DNA of 64,000 bases from assembly GCA_010909165.1 (NCBI GenBank), contig VJWM01000108.1:930001-994000 (forward strand), read 5' to 3'. Below the pieces are notes generated by a model. The model worked only from the letters and a program-made list of their open reading frames with translations, was not told the DNA's origin and searched no databases. Positions 23,557 to 37,350 of the stretch are shown here, in pieces. Position 1 is the first letter of the stretch. Each line of letters begins with the position of its first letter. The translations under genes were made by a program, and so were the position numbers. Source of the stretch: Anthoceros angustus. Taxonomy: Eukaryota > Streptophyta > Anthocerotopsida > Anthocerotales > Anthocerotaceae.

Positions 23557-26417
23557 GTAGCCTTGATATTACAAATATAGTATTTTTAGCACCATAGGCA
23601 CTTACGGAAAACGTGCTTGGTATGCCTCGAACGCTTCACATGGGACACATGCAATTCTCATCACATGGATACCGCCTCTTCACACACGTAGCAACTGGGA
23701 CGATGGCATTCTTGTCACCTACTCCTAGGGTAATTACATAAACCTTCTTTTCATAATCACCCGGTGGGAGGGCCGGGTTGTAGAACCCCAAATTGTTTCC
23801 AATAGGCTTGGCAATACCACCTTCTCACACGTAGGCCAAGGTGTGTTTACAAAGAGCATCGGCTACACAAAGCATAAATATACATCGTTAGGCACATGCT
23901 TTTCAACCACATTAGAGAAAGAAGATAATCGCCTTAATACACTCAAGGGAAATCAAATCGCCTATGTTACCTTTTTCTTTTTATCACCATTTTCTCCAAC
24001 AATATTACCAAGCCCACATTCCACATCATGTCATTAGATAAGGTCGACCCTTCGTGGACACGCCACCGACCGAACCATTCATCGACTATCCGTTTGCCTC
24101 ATAGCCGATGAATCGAACGTCATGCATATCGATCCAACAACTTTGTGTGCAGAAAAAGACATGAACTCGATATAGGCATCTTCACGAAAGTGGCAACACT
24201 GACCAAGGGGCACGGCCGCAGGTGTGAGGCGCGCCTTTCCTAACAGCGTAAGGTCCGATGCACACTTGCACGCCTCAAGCATGTAGGCACGCCTCAAGGA
24301 TGCACGCGTCCACACGATGCATGTGCGCCTTTTCACATTGAGTTTGGCTGCTTTCTTCATGCCATTCCATGGTTGCGCATCTCGGACAGATTGCCTTTTG
24401 GATGAAGCCCTACACACGACATCAACAAAGCAACATCTCGGATAGCAACATTTTGGCGTCAGCTTTGACCCACGGAGGCACTCAAGCACGAGGAAAAGTT
24501 CATAAGTTCATTGTGCTTATCTCGCTTTGGTCGCCTCCGCTTTGAAAAGGATCTAGAAGCTCTTACCACGCCGAGTGACTTGTGGAGTGAAGGATCTTGA
24601 TTGACGCCACGCGATTCCGTTGATCGGATAATGAGGATCGGAGTGGCGCACGAGGAAATCGTTGAGCTTTGCCCTCGCGACCGGTAGATGAGTCCAACGG
24701 GCGGTGGTGTTATTGAGATCCTCCTCGGATCACACATTAGCGTGGACGCGTCAAAGTCTTGGGTTTTAGCATCTTGCAATATGTGTCATTGATGATACAG
24801 GATGTACCCTCTACACTAGTACAAAAATCATGGCTCGAAACCATGAAGAGAATCAAGGACTTGCTCAAGGATCTTATGCATTGATTATAATAATAGAAAG
24901 TACATAATATTTGTGTGAAGTAGGTGTGTTATAGGTTGTTGTAACCAAAATAACCAATTAAGTAACTAATTAAATTACTTCTAGTCCTAAAAATTAAATA
25001 ATTTTAATTTCTAAAAATATCAATATCATTCAACACCAAATCTGCAGACTTGGTATACTAAACAATGTGGCGGTCCGGCCGTCATGATTTTCGAGCATTC
25101 TCCCATCATTACGTGAGCCAACTACTAGGGACTACAACATTATGAAATAGGAATCTACTCAATAATTTTTTGTCATCGGGTTCAGCTCGACACTTGTGAC
25201 ATAAAGCCAACTTCCGTGTGCAATGATAATGAAGAATGCTTTGATAGGTTGAAGTTGGTATGGGTGGCTTACTCGATAAATTGAAGCAATCTCTTGAACA
25301 ACTCTACATTGCAAGGAATATGCAAGTTGCCTTTTGAAGAAAGCCAAACTCAGCCTCCGTATAGTCTAATAAGGGCTGAATAAGGCATGGTTGAGCTCGT
25401 CCAATGAAAGAGGAAACCTAATCCTTTCATCCCCACCTCCACAACTATGTACCCTTTCATAGGCTTCTTGCTTTCTTTTCCATTGCTATCCTCATCACAT
25501 GCATTACTTCTAAGACCAGAACGGCTTTAGAAAGTTCATGGAGCTTTGTTTTGATTTCATTTTGAACTATCAATTTGGTTGCAAGAACAAGTGCTATTTT
25601 TTGCAAGAACCGTATACTCACTTTATATGATATATCGTCTTTTCCTACCATGATATACATATATATAGCATATTATCTCAAGTGAGGAATCACTCTTTAT
25701 GGTAGTCTTTCATACTAAGACATGCATGTATAGCATACTATCTTAGAAGTGTAACTACTTTTTATGATAGTCTTTTCCACCAAGACATACATATATAGCA
25801 TACAAATATCTCCTTGGATCTTGACCTCACGTGATCTACCAAAATAGAAGGAAAATAAAATAAGAAATAAATAATGTTAATTCTAGAATTTAAAGGATAC
25901 CTTATGAATTGGGCCTTAATATGTCAAATATTTCAGCACTCTCACCCACTATTTCACCACTCTCACTCACTATGAAGTAGGGATGAAAATTAGCTACCTA
26001 AAGAGCCAAGCAGAGCCTAACTCCCACTAAACAGAAACTAGGTGCTTAAGAACATACTCCAACCTTAAGTTCATAAAGAAATGAATTAAGCTAGAGGAAA
26101 ACATTTCCAAAAATATGTTTTAAATACAAGGAAAACATGAATACGGAAATGCCTAGATAGCTCAATATGAGTATCTGGAATATCAATTGCTTAAAATAAG
26201 CGGAATAATGTCGGATGGCCCATCTACCAACCAAAACGGTGCATAGGGAAACTGTTGCAATCCATCTATGATAGGTGTTGGCTGATGCAAGCGTGGCCAT
26301 GGCGCCTTGCAAATCGACCACGAGCACCTATATTGCGAGGAGGCACGGCGGCTCTTACTACACACCTCGGCGGTGGCGGCAATGGCGGCCTCCTCCACCC
26401 ACCTTGCCTCGTGACCC
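23557..26417. repeat. 2.88-kb unit, copy 6 (2,861 bp)
   Basis: Full-length but the shortest complete copy. The missing bases are many 1-6 bp losses in the GC-rich block (for example near 24,140-24,260 and 24,590). Confidence 0.85.
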
Positions 26418-27147
26418 GTAGCCTTGATATTACAAATATAGTATTTTTAGCACCATAGGCACTTACGGAAAACGTGCTTGGTATGCCTCGAACGCTTCAC
26501 ATGGGACACATGCAATTCTCATCACATGGATACCTCTTCACACACGTAGCAACTGGGACGATGGCATTCTTGTCACCTACTCCTAGGGTAATTACATAAA
26601 CCTTCTTTCATAATCACCCGGTGGGAGGTTGTAGAACCCCAAATTGTTTCCAATAGGCTTGGCTCACCACCTTCTCACACGTAGGCCAAGGTGTGTTTAC
26701 TGAGTATCACTACACAAAACGATCATACATCGAGTTAGGCACATGCTTTTCAACCACATTAGAGAAAGAAGATAATCGCCTTAATACACTCAAGGGAAAT
26801 CAAATCGCCTATGTTACCTTTTTCTTTTTTATCACCATTTTCTCCAACAATATTACCAAGCCCACACATTCCACATCATGTCATTAGATAAGGTCAGACC
26901 CTTCGTGGACACACCACCTGACCTGAACCATTCATCAGCTATCCAGTTTTGCCTCATAGCCAGATGAATCGAACGTCATGCATATCGATCCAACAACTTT
27001 TGTGTGCAGCAAAAAAAGACATGAACTCGATATAGGCATCTTCACGAAAGTGGCAACACGGTGACCAAGGGCACGGCGGCCTTGTACTCTACACACCTCG
27101 GCGGTGGCGGCAATGGCGGCCTCCTCCACCCACCTTGCCTCGCACCC
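26418..27147. repeat. 2.88-kb unit, internally deleted copy (730 bp)
   Basis: The copy keeps the leader to gtgaccaagggcacggc (about 27,060-27,076) and jumps to ggccttgtactctacacacc of the unit end, losing about 2.17 kb. The string ggcacggc is present at both source positions in full units, so this is a second microhomology deletion with a different left breakpoint from the 22,424 copy but nearly the same right end. Confidence 0.85.
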
Positions 27148-30047
27148 GTAGCCTTGATATTACAAATATAGTATTTTTAGCACCATAGGCACTTACGGAA
27201 AACGTGCTTGGTATGCCCTCGAACGCTTCACATGGGACACATGCAATTCTCATCACATGGATACCTCTTCACACACGTAGCAACTGGGACGATGGCATTC
27301 TTGTCACCTACTCCTAGGGTAATTACATAAACCTTCTTTCATAATCACCCGGTGGGAAGCAGGGGTTGTAGAACCCCAAATTGTTTCCAATAGGCTTGGC
27401 TCACCACCTTCTCACACGTAGGCCAAGGTGTGTTTACTGAGTATCACTACACAAAACGATCATACATCGTTAGGCACATGCTTTTCAACCACATTAGAGA
27501 AAGAAGATAATCGCCTTAATACACTCAAGGGAAATCAAATCGCCTATGTTACCTTTTTCTTTTTATCACCATTTTCTCCAACAATATTACCAAGCCCACA
27601 TTCCACATCATGTCATTAGATAAGGTCGACCCTTCGTGGACACCACCGACCGAACCATTCATCGCTATCCGGTTTTGCCTCATAGCCGATGAATCGAGCG
27701 TCATGCATATCGATCCAACAACTTTTGTGTGCGGTGTGCAAAAAGACATGAACTCGATATAGGCATCTTCACGAAAGTGGCAACACGGTGACCAAGGGCA
27801 CGGCCGCAGGTGTGAGGCGCGCCGTTCCAACAGCGTGCGTCGATGCACACTGCACGCCTCAAGCATGTAGGCACGCCCTCAAGGATGCACGCGTCCACAC
27901 ACGGATGCATGTGCGCCTTTTCACATTGAGTTTGGCTGCCGTTTCTTCATGCCATTCCATGGTTGCGGCATCTCGACAGGATTGCCTTTTGGATGAAGCC
28001 CTACACACGACATCAGCAGCAACATCTCCGGATAGCAGCAACATTTTGGCGTCAGAGCTTTGACCCACGGAGGCACTCAAGCACGAGGAAAAGCAGTTCA
28101 TAAGTTCATTGTGCTTATCTCGCTTCTTTGGTCGTCTCCGTTTGAAAAGGATCTAGAAGCTCTTACCACGCCGAGTGACTTGTGGAGTGAAGCAGATCTT
28201 GATTGACGCCACGCGATTCCGTTGGATCGGATAATGAGGATCGGAGTGGCGGTGCACGCCTCAAGGGAAATCGTTGAGCTTTGCCCTCGCGAAAGTCCGA
28301 GTAGATGAGTCGAGCAGGCGGTGGTGTTATTGAGATCCTCCCTCGGATCACACATTAGCGTGGACCGCGTCAAAGTCTTGGGTTTTAGCATCTTGCAATA
28401 TGTGTCATTGATGATACAGGATGTACCCTCTACACTAGTACAAAAATCATGGCTCGAAACCATGAAGAGAATCAAGGACTTGCTCAAAGGATCTTATGCA
28501 TTGATTATAATAATAGAAAGTACATAATATTTGTGTGAAGTAGGTGTGTTATAGGTTGTTGTAACCAAATAACCAATTAAGTAACTAATTAAATTACTTC
28601 TAGTCCTAAAAATTAAATAATTTTAATTTCTAAAATATCAATATCATTCAACACCAAATCTGCAGACTTGGTATACTAAACAATGTGGCGGTCCGGCGTC
28701 TGCGATTTTCGAGCATTCTCCCATCATTACGTGAGCCAACTACTAGGGACTACAACATTATGAAATAGGAATCTACTCAATAATTTTTTTGTCATCGGGT
28801 TCAGCTCCGACACTTGTGACATAAAGCCAACTTCCGTGTGCAATGATAATGAAGAATGCTTTGATAGGTTGAAGTTGGTATGGGTGGCTTACTCGATAAA
28901 TTGAAGCAATCTCTTGAACAACTCTACATTGCAAGGAATATGCAAGTTGCCTTTTGAAGAAAGCCAAACTCAGCCTCCGATAGTCTAATAAGGGCTGAAC
29001 AAGGCATGGTTGAGCTCGTCCAATGAAAGAGGAAACCTAATCCTTTCATCCCCACCTCCACAACTATGTACCCTTTCATAGGCTTCTTGCTTTCTTTTCC
29101 ATTGCTATCCTCATCACATGCATTACTTCTAAGACCCAAAGAACGGCTTTAGAAAGTTCATGGAGCTTTGTTTTGATTTCATTTTGAACTATCAATTTGG
29201 TTCTTTGCAAGAACAAGTGCTATTTTTTTGCAAGAACTGTATACTCACTTTATATGATATATCGCCTTTCCTACCATGATATACATATATATAGCATATT
29301 ATCTCAAGTGAGGAATCACTCTTTATGGTAGTCTTTCATACTAAGACATGCATGTATAGCATACTATCTTAGAAGTGTAACTACTTTTTATGATAGTCTT
29401 TTCCACCAAGACATACATATATAGCATACAAATATCTCCTTGGATCTTGACCTCACGTGATCTACCAAAATAGAAGGAAAATAAAATAAGAAATAAATAA
29501 TGTTAATTCTAGAATTTAAAGGATACCTTATGAATTGGGCCTTAATATGTCAAATATTTCAGCACTCTCACCCACTATTTCACCACTCTCACTCACTATG
29601 AAGTAGGGATGAAAATTAGCTACCTAAAGAGCCAAACGAGCCTAACTCCCACTAAGAAACTAGGTGCTTAAGAACATACTCCAACCTTAAGTTCATAAAG
29701 AAATGAATTAAGCTAGAGGAAAACATTTCCAAAAATATGTTTTTAAATACAAGGAAAACATGAATACGGAAATGCCTAGATAGCTCAATATGAGTATCCC
29801 GGAATATCAATTGCTTAAAATAAGCGGAATAATGTCGGATGGCCCATCTACCAACCGAAAACGGTGCATAGGGAAACTGTTGCAATCCATCTATGATAGG
29901 TGTTGGCTGGCTGATGCAAGCGTGGCCATGGCGCCTTGCAAATCGACCACGAGAGCACCTATATTGCAGGAGGCACGGCGGCTCGGTACTCTACACACCT
30001 CGGCGGTGGCGGCAATGGCGGCCTCCCTCCACCCACCTTGCACGTGT
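27148..30047. repeat. 2.88-kb unit, copy 8 (2,900 bp)
   Basis: Complete. A short extra piece, ggtgcacgcctcaaggg at about 28,250-28,266, sits where other copies have ggcgcacgagg; it resembles the acgcctcaag motif found 400 bp upstream in the same unit. Confidence 0.85.
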
Positions 30048-32929
30048 GTAGCCTTGATATTACAAATATAGTATTTTTAGCACCATAGGCACTTACGGAA
30101 AACGTGCTTGGTATGCCTCAAACGCTTCACATGGGACACATGCAATTCTCATCACATGGATACCTCTTCACACACGTAGCAACTGGGACGATGGCATTCT
30201 TGTCACCTACTCCTAGGGTAATTACATAAACCTTCTTTCATAATCACCCGGTGGGAGCAGCGGTTGTAGAACCCCAAATTGTTTCCAATAGGCTTGGCGT
30301 CACCACCTTCTCACACGTAGGCCAAGGTGTGTTTACTGAGCATCGCCTACACAAAACGATCATACATCGTTAGGCACATGCTTTTCAACCACATTAGAGA
30401 AAGAAGATAATCGCCTTAATACACTCAAGGAAATCAAATCGCCTATGTTACCTTTTTCTTTTTATCACCATTTTCTCCAACAATATTACCAAGCCCACAC
30501 ATTCCACATCATGTCATTAGATAAGGTCGGACCCTTCGTGGACACGCCACCGACCGAACCATTCATCGCCTATCCGGTTTTGCCTCATAGCCGATGAATC
30601 GAACGTCATGCATATCGATCCAACAACTTTTGTGTGCGGTGTGCAAAAAAGACATGAACTCGATATAGGCATCTTCACGAAAGTGGCAACACGGTGACCA
30701 AGGGGCACGGCCGCAAGGTGTGAGGCGCGCCGGTTCCAAGCGGCCGATGCACACTTGCACGCCTCAAGCATGTAGGCACGCCCTCAAGGATGCACGCGTC
30801 CACACGTATGCATGTGCGCCTTTTCACATTGAGTTTGGCTGCCGTTTCTTCATGCCATTCCATGGTTGCGATCTCTCGACAGGATTGCCTTTTGGATGAA
30901 GCCCTACACACGACATCAGCAGCAACATCTCTCGGATAGCAGCAACATTTTGGCGTCAGAAGCTTTGACCCACGGAGGCACTCAAGCACGAGGAAAAGGT
31001 TCATAAGTTCATTGTGCTTATCTCGCTTCTTTGGTCGCCTGCTTTGAAAAGGATCTAGAAGCTCTTACCACGCCGAGTGACTTGTGGAGTGAAGCGGGAT
31101 CTTGATTGACGCCACGCGATTCCGTTGGATAATGAGGATCGGAGTGGCGGCACGAGGAAATCGTTGAGCTTTGCCCTCGCGAAGTCCGAGTAGATGAGTC
31201 GAGCAGGCGGTGGTGTTATTGAGATCCTCCTCGGATCACACATTAGCGTGGACCGCGTCAAAGTCTTGGGTTTTAGCATCTTGCAATATGTGTCATTGAT
31301 GATACAGGATGTACCTCTACACTAGTACAAAAATCATGGCTCAAACCATGAAGAGAATCAAGGACTTGCTCAAAGGATCTTATGCATTGATTATAATAAT
31401 AGAAAGTACATAATATTTGTGTGAAGTAGGTGTGTTATAGGTTGTTGTAACCAAATAACCAATTAAGTAACTAATTAAATTACTTCTAGTCCTAAAAATT
31501 AAATAATTTTAATTTCTAAAAATATCAATATCATTCAACACCAAATCTGCAGACTTGGTATACTAAACAATGTGGCGGTCGCGTCTGCGATTTTCGAGCA
31601 TTCTCCCATCATTACGTGAGCCAACTACTAGGGACTACAACATTATGAAATAGGAATCTACTCAATAATTTTTTTGTCATCGGGTTCAGCTCCGACACTT
31701 GTGACATAAAGCCAACTTCCGTGTGCAATGATAATGAAGAATGCTTTGATAGGTTGAAGTTGGTATGGGTGGCTTACTCTGATAAATTGAAGCAATCTCT
31801 TGAACAACTCTACATTGCAAGGAATATGCAAGTTGCCTTTTGAAGAAAGCCAAACTCAGCCTCCGTATAGTCTAATAAGGGCTGAACAAGGCATGGTTGA
31901 GCTCGTCAATGAAAGAGGAAACCTAATCCTTTCATCCCCACCTCCACAACTATGTACCCTTTCATAGGCTTCTTGCTTTCTTTTCCATTGCTATCCTCAT
32001 CACATGCATTACTTCTAAGACCCAGAACGGCTTTAGAAAGTTCATGGAGCTTTGTTTTGATTTCATTTTGAACTATCAATTTGGTTCTTTGCAAGAACAA
32101 GTGCTATTTTTTTGCAAGAATCAGATACTCACTTTATATGATATATCGTCTTTTCCTACCATGATATACATATATATAGCATATTATCTCAAGTGAGGAA
32201 TCACTCTTTATGGTAGTCTTTCATACTAAGACATGCATGTATAGCATACTATCTTAGAAGTGTAACTACTTTTTATGATAGTCTTTTCCACCAAGACATA
32301 CATATATAGCATACAAATATCTCCTTGGATCTTGACCTCACGTGATCTACCAAAATAGAAGGAAAATAAAATAAGAAATAAATAATGTTAATTCTAGAAT
32401 TTAAAGGATACCTTATGAATTGGGCCTTAATATGTCAAATATTTCAGCACTCTCACCCACTATTTCACCACTCTCACTCACTATGAAGTAGGGATGAAAA
32501 TTAGCTACCTAAAGAGCCAAACGCAGAGCCTAACTCCCACTAAACAGGAAACTAGGTGCTTAAGAACATACTCCAACCTTAAGTTCATAAAGAAATGAAT
32601 TAAGCTAGAGGAAAACATTTCCAAAAATATGTTTTAAATACAAGGAAAACATGAATACGGAAATGCCTAGATAGCTCAATATGAGTATCCCGGAATATCA
32701 ATTGCTTAAAATAAGCGGAATAATGTCGGATGGCCCATCTACCAACCGAAAACGGGTGCATAGGAAACTGTTGCAATCCATCTATGATAGGTGTTGGCTG
32801 GCTGATGCAAGCGTGGCCATGGCGCCTGCAAATCGACCACGAGAGCACCTATATTGCGGGAGGCACGGCGGCTCTATCACACACCTCGGCTGGTGCAATG
32901 GCGGCCTCCCTCCACCCACCTTGCACTCC
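30048..32929. repeat. 2.88-kb unit, copy 9 (2,882 bp)
   Basis: Complete. It shares atgcaagttgccttttg in the AT-rich part with copies 2, 6 and 8, while other copies read atatctcg- or atgaaagttgcc here, giving a marker for copy relationships. Confidence 0.85.
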
Positions 32930-35815
32930 GTAGCCTTGATATTACAAATATAGTATTTTTAGCACCATAGGCACTTACGGAAAACGTGCTTGGTATGCCC
33001 TCGAACGCTTCACATGGGACACATGCAATTCTCATCACATGGATACCTCTTCACACACGTAGCAACTGGGACGATGGCATTCTTGTCACCTACTCCTAGG
33101 GTAATTACATAAACCTTCTTTCATAATCACCGGTGGGAGCAGGCCGGTTGTAGAACCCCAAATTGTTTCCAATAGGCTTGGCTCACCACCTTCTCACACG
33201 TAGGCCAAGGTGTGTTTACTGAGCATCGCCTACACAAAACGATCATACATCGTTAGGCACATGCTTTTCAACCACATTAGAGAAAGAAGATAATCGCCTT
33301 AATACACTCAAGGGAAATCAAATCGCCTATGTTACCTTTTTCTTTTTATCACCATTTTCTCCAACAATATTACCAAGCCCACACATTCCACATCATGTCA
33401 TTAGATAAGGTCGACCCTTCGTGGACACGCCACCGACCGAACCATTCATCGCCTATCCGCTTTGCCTCATAGCCGATGAATCGAACGTCATGCATATCGA
33501 TCCAACAACTTTTGTGTGCGAGCAGCAAAAAGACATGAACTCGATATAGGCATCTTCACGAAGTGGCAACACTGGTGACCAAGGGCACGGCCGCAAGGTG
33601 TGAGGCGCGCTTGCCCAGCAGCGGCCGATGCACACTTGCGCACGCCTCAAGCATGTAGGCACGCCCTCAAGGATGCACGCGCCCACACAGATGCATGTGC
33701 GCCTTTTCACATTGAGTTTGGCTGCTTTCTTCATGCCATTCCATGGTTGCGGCATCTCCGACAGATTGCCTTTTGGAAGCCCTACACACGACATCAACAG
33801 CAACATCTACGGATAGCAGCAACATTTTGGCGTCAGAGCTTTGACCCACGGAGGCACTCAAGCACGAGGAAAGCGGTTCATAAGTTCATTGTGCTTATCT
33901 CGCTTCTTTGGTCGCTCCGTTTGAAAAGGATCTAGAAGCTCTTACCACGCCGAGTGACTTGTGGAGTGAAGCGGGATCTTGATTGACGCCACGCGATTCC
34001 GCTGATCGGATAATGAGGATCGGAGTGGCGGCACGAGGAAATCGTTGAGCTTTGCCCTCGCGGTCCGAGTAGATGAGTCGAGCAGGCGGTGGTGTTATTG
34101 AGATCCTCCCTCGGATCACACATTAGCGTGGACCGCGTCAAAGTCTTGGGTTTTAGCATCTTGCAATATGTGTCATTGATGATACAGGATGTACCCTCTA
34201 CACTAGTACAAAAATCATGGCTCAAACCATGAAGAGAATCAAGGACTTGCTCAAAGGATCTTATGCATTGATTATAATAATAGAAAGTACATAATATTTG
34301 TGTGAAGTAGGTGTGTTATAGGTTGTTGTAACCAAATAACCAATTAAGTAACTAATTAAATTACTTCTAGTCCTAAAATTAAATAATTTTAATTTCTAAA
34401 ATATCAATATCATTCAACACCAACTGCAGACTTGGTATACTAAACAATGTGGCGGTCCGTGGTCTGCGATTTTCGAGCATTCTCCCATCATTACGTGAGC
34501 CAACTACTAGGGACTACAACATTATGAAATAGGAATCTACTCAATAATTTTTTTGTCATCGGGTTCAGCTCCGACACTTGTGACATAAAGCCAACTTCCG
34601 TGTGCAATGATAATGAAGAATGCTTTGATAGGTTGAAGTTGGTATGGGTGGCTTACTCACGATAAATTGAAGCAATCTCTTGAACAACTCTACATTGCAA
34701 GGAATATGAAAGTTGCCTTTTGAAGAAAGCCAAACTCAGCCTCAGATAGTCTAATAAGGGCTGAACAAGGCATGGTTGAGCTCGTCCAATGAAAGAGGAA
34801 ACCTAATCCTTTCATCCCCACCTCCACAACTATGTACCCTTTCATAGGCTTCTTGCTTTCTTTTCCATTGCTATCCTCATCACATGCATTACTTCTAAGA
34901 CCCAACGGCTTTAGAAAGTTCATGGAGCTTTGTTTTGATTTCATTTTGAACTATCAATTTGGTTTGCAAGAACAAGTGCTATTTTTTGCAAGAACTGTAT
35001 ACTCACTTTATATGATATATCGTCTTTTCCTACCATGATATACATATATATAGCATATTATCTCAAGTGAGGAATCACTCTTTATGGTAGTCTTTCATAC
35101 TAAGACATGCATGTATAGCATACTATCTTAGAAGTGTAACTACTTTTTATGATAGTCTTTTCCACCAAGACATACATATATAGCATACAAATATCTCCTT
35201 GGATCTTGACCTCACGTGATCTACCAAAATAGAAGGAAAATAAAATAAGAAATAAATAATGTTAATTCTAGAATTTAAAGGATACCTTATGAATTGGGCC
35301 TTAATATGTCAAATATTTCAGCACTCTCACCCACTATTTCACCACTCTCACTCACTATGAAGTAGGGATGAAAATTAGCTACCTAAAGAGCCAAACGACA
35401 GAGCCTAACTCCCACTAAACAGAAACTAGGTGCTTAAGAACATACTCCAACCTTAAGTTCATAAAGAAATGAATTAAGCTAGAGGAAAACATTTCCAAAA
35501 ATATGTTTTAAATACAAGGAAAACATGAATACGGAAATGCCTAGATAGCTCAATATGAGTATCCCGGAATATCAATTGCTTAAAATAAACGGAATAATGT
35601 CGGATGGCCCATCTACCAACCGAAAACGGGTGCATAGGGAAACTGTTGCAATCCATCTATGATAGGTGTTGGCTGGCTGATGCAAGCGTGGCCATGGCGC
35701 CTGCAAATCGACCACGAGAGCACCTATATTGCGAGGCACGGCGGCTCTCGGTACTCTACACACCTCGGCGCGGTGGCGGCAATGGCGGCCTCCCTCCACC
35801 CACCTTGCACTCCGT
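32930..35815. repeat. 2.88-kb unit, copy 10 (2,886 bp)
   Basis: Complete, last full unit. It differs from the rest mainly in the GC-rich hot spots at about 33,500-33,850. Confidence 0.85.
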
Positions 35816-36897
35816 GTAGCCTTGATATTACAAATATAGTATTTTAGCACCATAGGCACTTACGGAAAACGTGCTTGGTATGCCCTCAAACGCTTCACAT
35901 GGGACACATGCAATTCTCATCACATGGATACCAGCCTCTTCACACACGTAGCAACTGGGACGATGGCATTCTTGTCACCTACTCCTAGGGAAATCACATA
36001 AACCTTCTTTCATAATCACCCGGTGGGAGCAGCTGTGGTTGTAGAACCCCAAATTGTTTCCAATAGGCTTGGCCACCACCTTCTCACACGTAGGCCAAGG
36101 TGTGTTTACGAGCATCGGCTACACAAAACGATCATACATCGTTAGGCACATGCTTTTCAACCACATTAGAGAAAGAAGATAATCGCCTTAATACACTCAA
36201 GGGAAATCAAATCGCCTATGTTACCTTTTTCTTTTTATCACCATTTTCTCCAACAATATTACCAAGCCCACACATTCCACATCATGTCATTAGATAAGGT
36301 CGACCCTTCGTGGACACGCCACCGACCGAACCATTCATCGCCTATCCGGTTTGCCTCATAACCGATGAATCGAACGAGCGTCATGCATATCGATCCAACA
36401 ACTTTTGTGTGCAGGTGTGCAAAAAAGACATGAACTCGATATAGGCATCTTCACGAAAGTGGCAACACTGGTGACCAAGGGGCACGGCCGCAGGTGTGAG
36501 GCGCGCCCAACAGCGGCCGATGCACACTTGCGAGCACGCTCTCAAGCATGTAGGCACGCCTCAAGGATGCACGCGCCCACATGTATGTGCGCCTTTTCAC
36601 ATTGAGTTTGGCTGCTTTTCATGCCATTCCATGGTTGCGGCATCTCCGACAGGATTGCCTTTTGACGGCCCTACACACGACATCAGCAGCAACATCTCGG
36701 ATAGCGAACATTTTGGCGTCATTTTGACCCACGAGGCACTCAAGCACGAGGAAAAGTTCATAAGTTCATTGTGCTTATCTCGCTTCTTTGGTCGCCTCCG
36801 CTTTGAAAAGGATCTAGAAGCTCTTACCACGCCGAGTGACTTGTGGAGTGAAGCAGATCTTGATTGACGCCACGCGATTCCGTTGATGGATAATGGG
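35816..36897. repeat. 2.88-kb unit, partial last copy (~1.08 kb)
   Basis: Matches the unit from its start to ccgttgatggataatg and then switches to a decayed DYW-domain sequence beginning ggttcgccaag. The same switch point recurs at about 37,637, so the array edge and the DYW fragments were copied together. Confidence 0.85.
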
Positions 36898-37350
36898 TTC
36901 GCCAAGAACCGTCAAGATGCCCTCAAATCTTGACATATTTCCCGATGGACTCTCAACACCGATCCTGCATGAACAAGACCCATCTAGGAACCGATGCACT
37001 GATGCGCGAATCCCTCACCACAATCTCTCGATTCTCAAGCCGTGACATGATTTTGGTGCCACTGCCGCAGCCATTGCACATGCGCAGTTCTGGTCACTAC
37101 CAAAGTTGTGCCATCCGTGTGCTCACCACTACACGACAAGGCGTTTCTGCATGCCCATACAACGCATCCTCCTTCTCGCCGACAAAGCCCTCAAGACTAA
37201 TTGCTTTGTGGCACATGGCCTCCTGCATCCTTCAACCCGAGTGCATACTTGTTAGCGTTCTCAAAATTGTCGCCTCTTCTCCCCTCATGAACTCGTGCAC
37301 CTGCTTCACTTCAATGCATGCCTTTGCAAGCTTCTTCACAAAGACTGCTT
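36898..37350 (-). pseudogene. Decayed PPR E+/DYW-domain fragment, copy A
   Basis: On the minus strand, over several frames, the sequence reads KKLAKACIEVKQVHEFMRGE and then LRMCNG, TKIMSRLENREIVVRDS: the PG-box-to-DYW landmarks IEV..VHEF, CxxC-like and VRD. The second zinc cysteine is changed (CNGC-G) and the HxE active-site stretch is not recoverable, so it is dead. It differs clearly from the DYW:KP genes further right. It is followed by array-derived sequence on both sides. Confidence 0.6.

Larger units (their letters stand above)
10855..36897. repeat. Head-to-tail array of a ~2.88-kb unit (8 full, 2 deleted, 1 partial)
   Basis: Unit starts, marked by gtagccttgatattacaaat, fall at 10855, 13737, 16626, 19545, 22424, 23557, 26418, 27148, 30048, 32930 and 35816. 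Full units are 2,861-2,919 bp. Each has, in order, a 480-bp leader with a TC-rich tract, a GC-rich block with many small indels, a conserved ~450-bp block with a short plus-strand frame, about 1 kb of AT-rich DNA that hardly varies between copies, and a GC-rich end. No LTR, terminal inverted repeat or recognisable transposase domain is seen. Part of the unit recurs at 37,350-37,635 next to a decayed PPR-DYW fragment, which hints at its origin. Confidence 0.9.

Noticed and set aside
10855-36897. CRISPR or rDNA-like array
   Set aside because: Units of 2.88 kb with no spacer-repeat alternation and no rRNA sequence; it is an ordinary long-unit tandem array.
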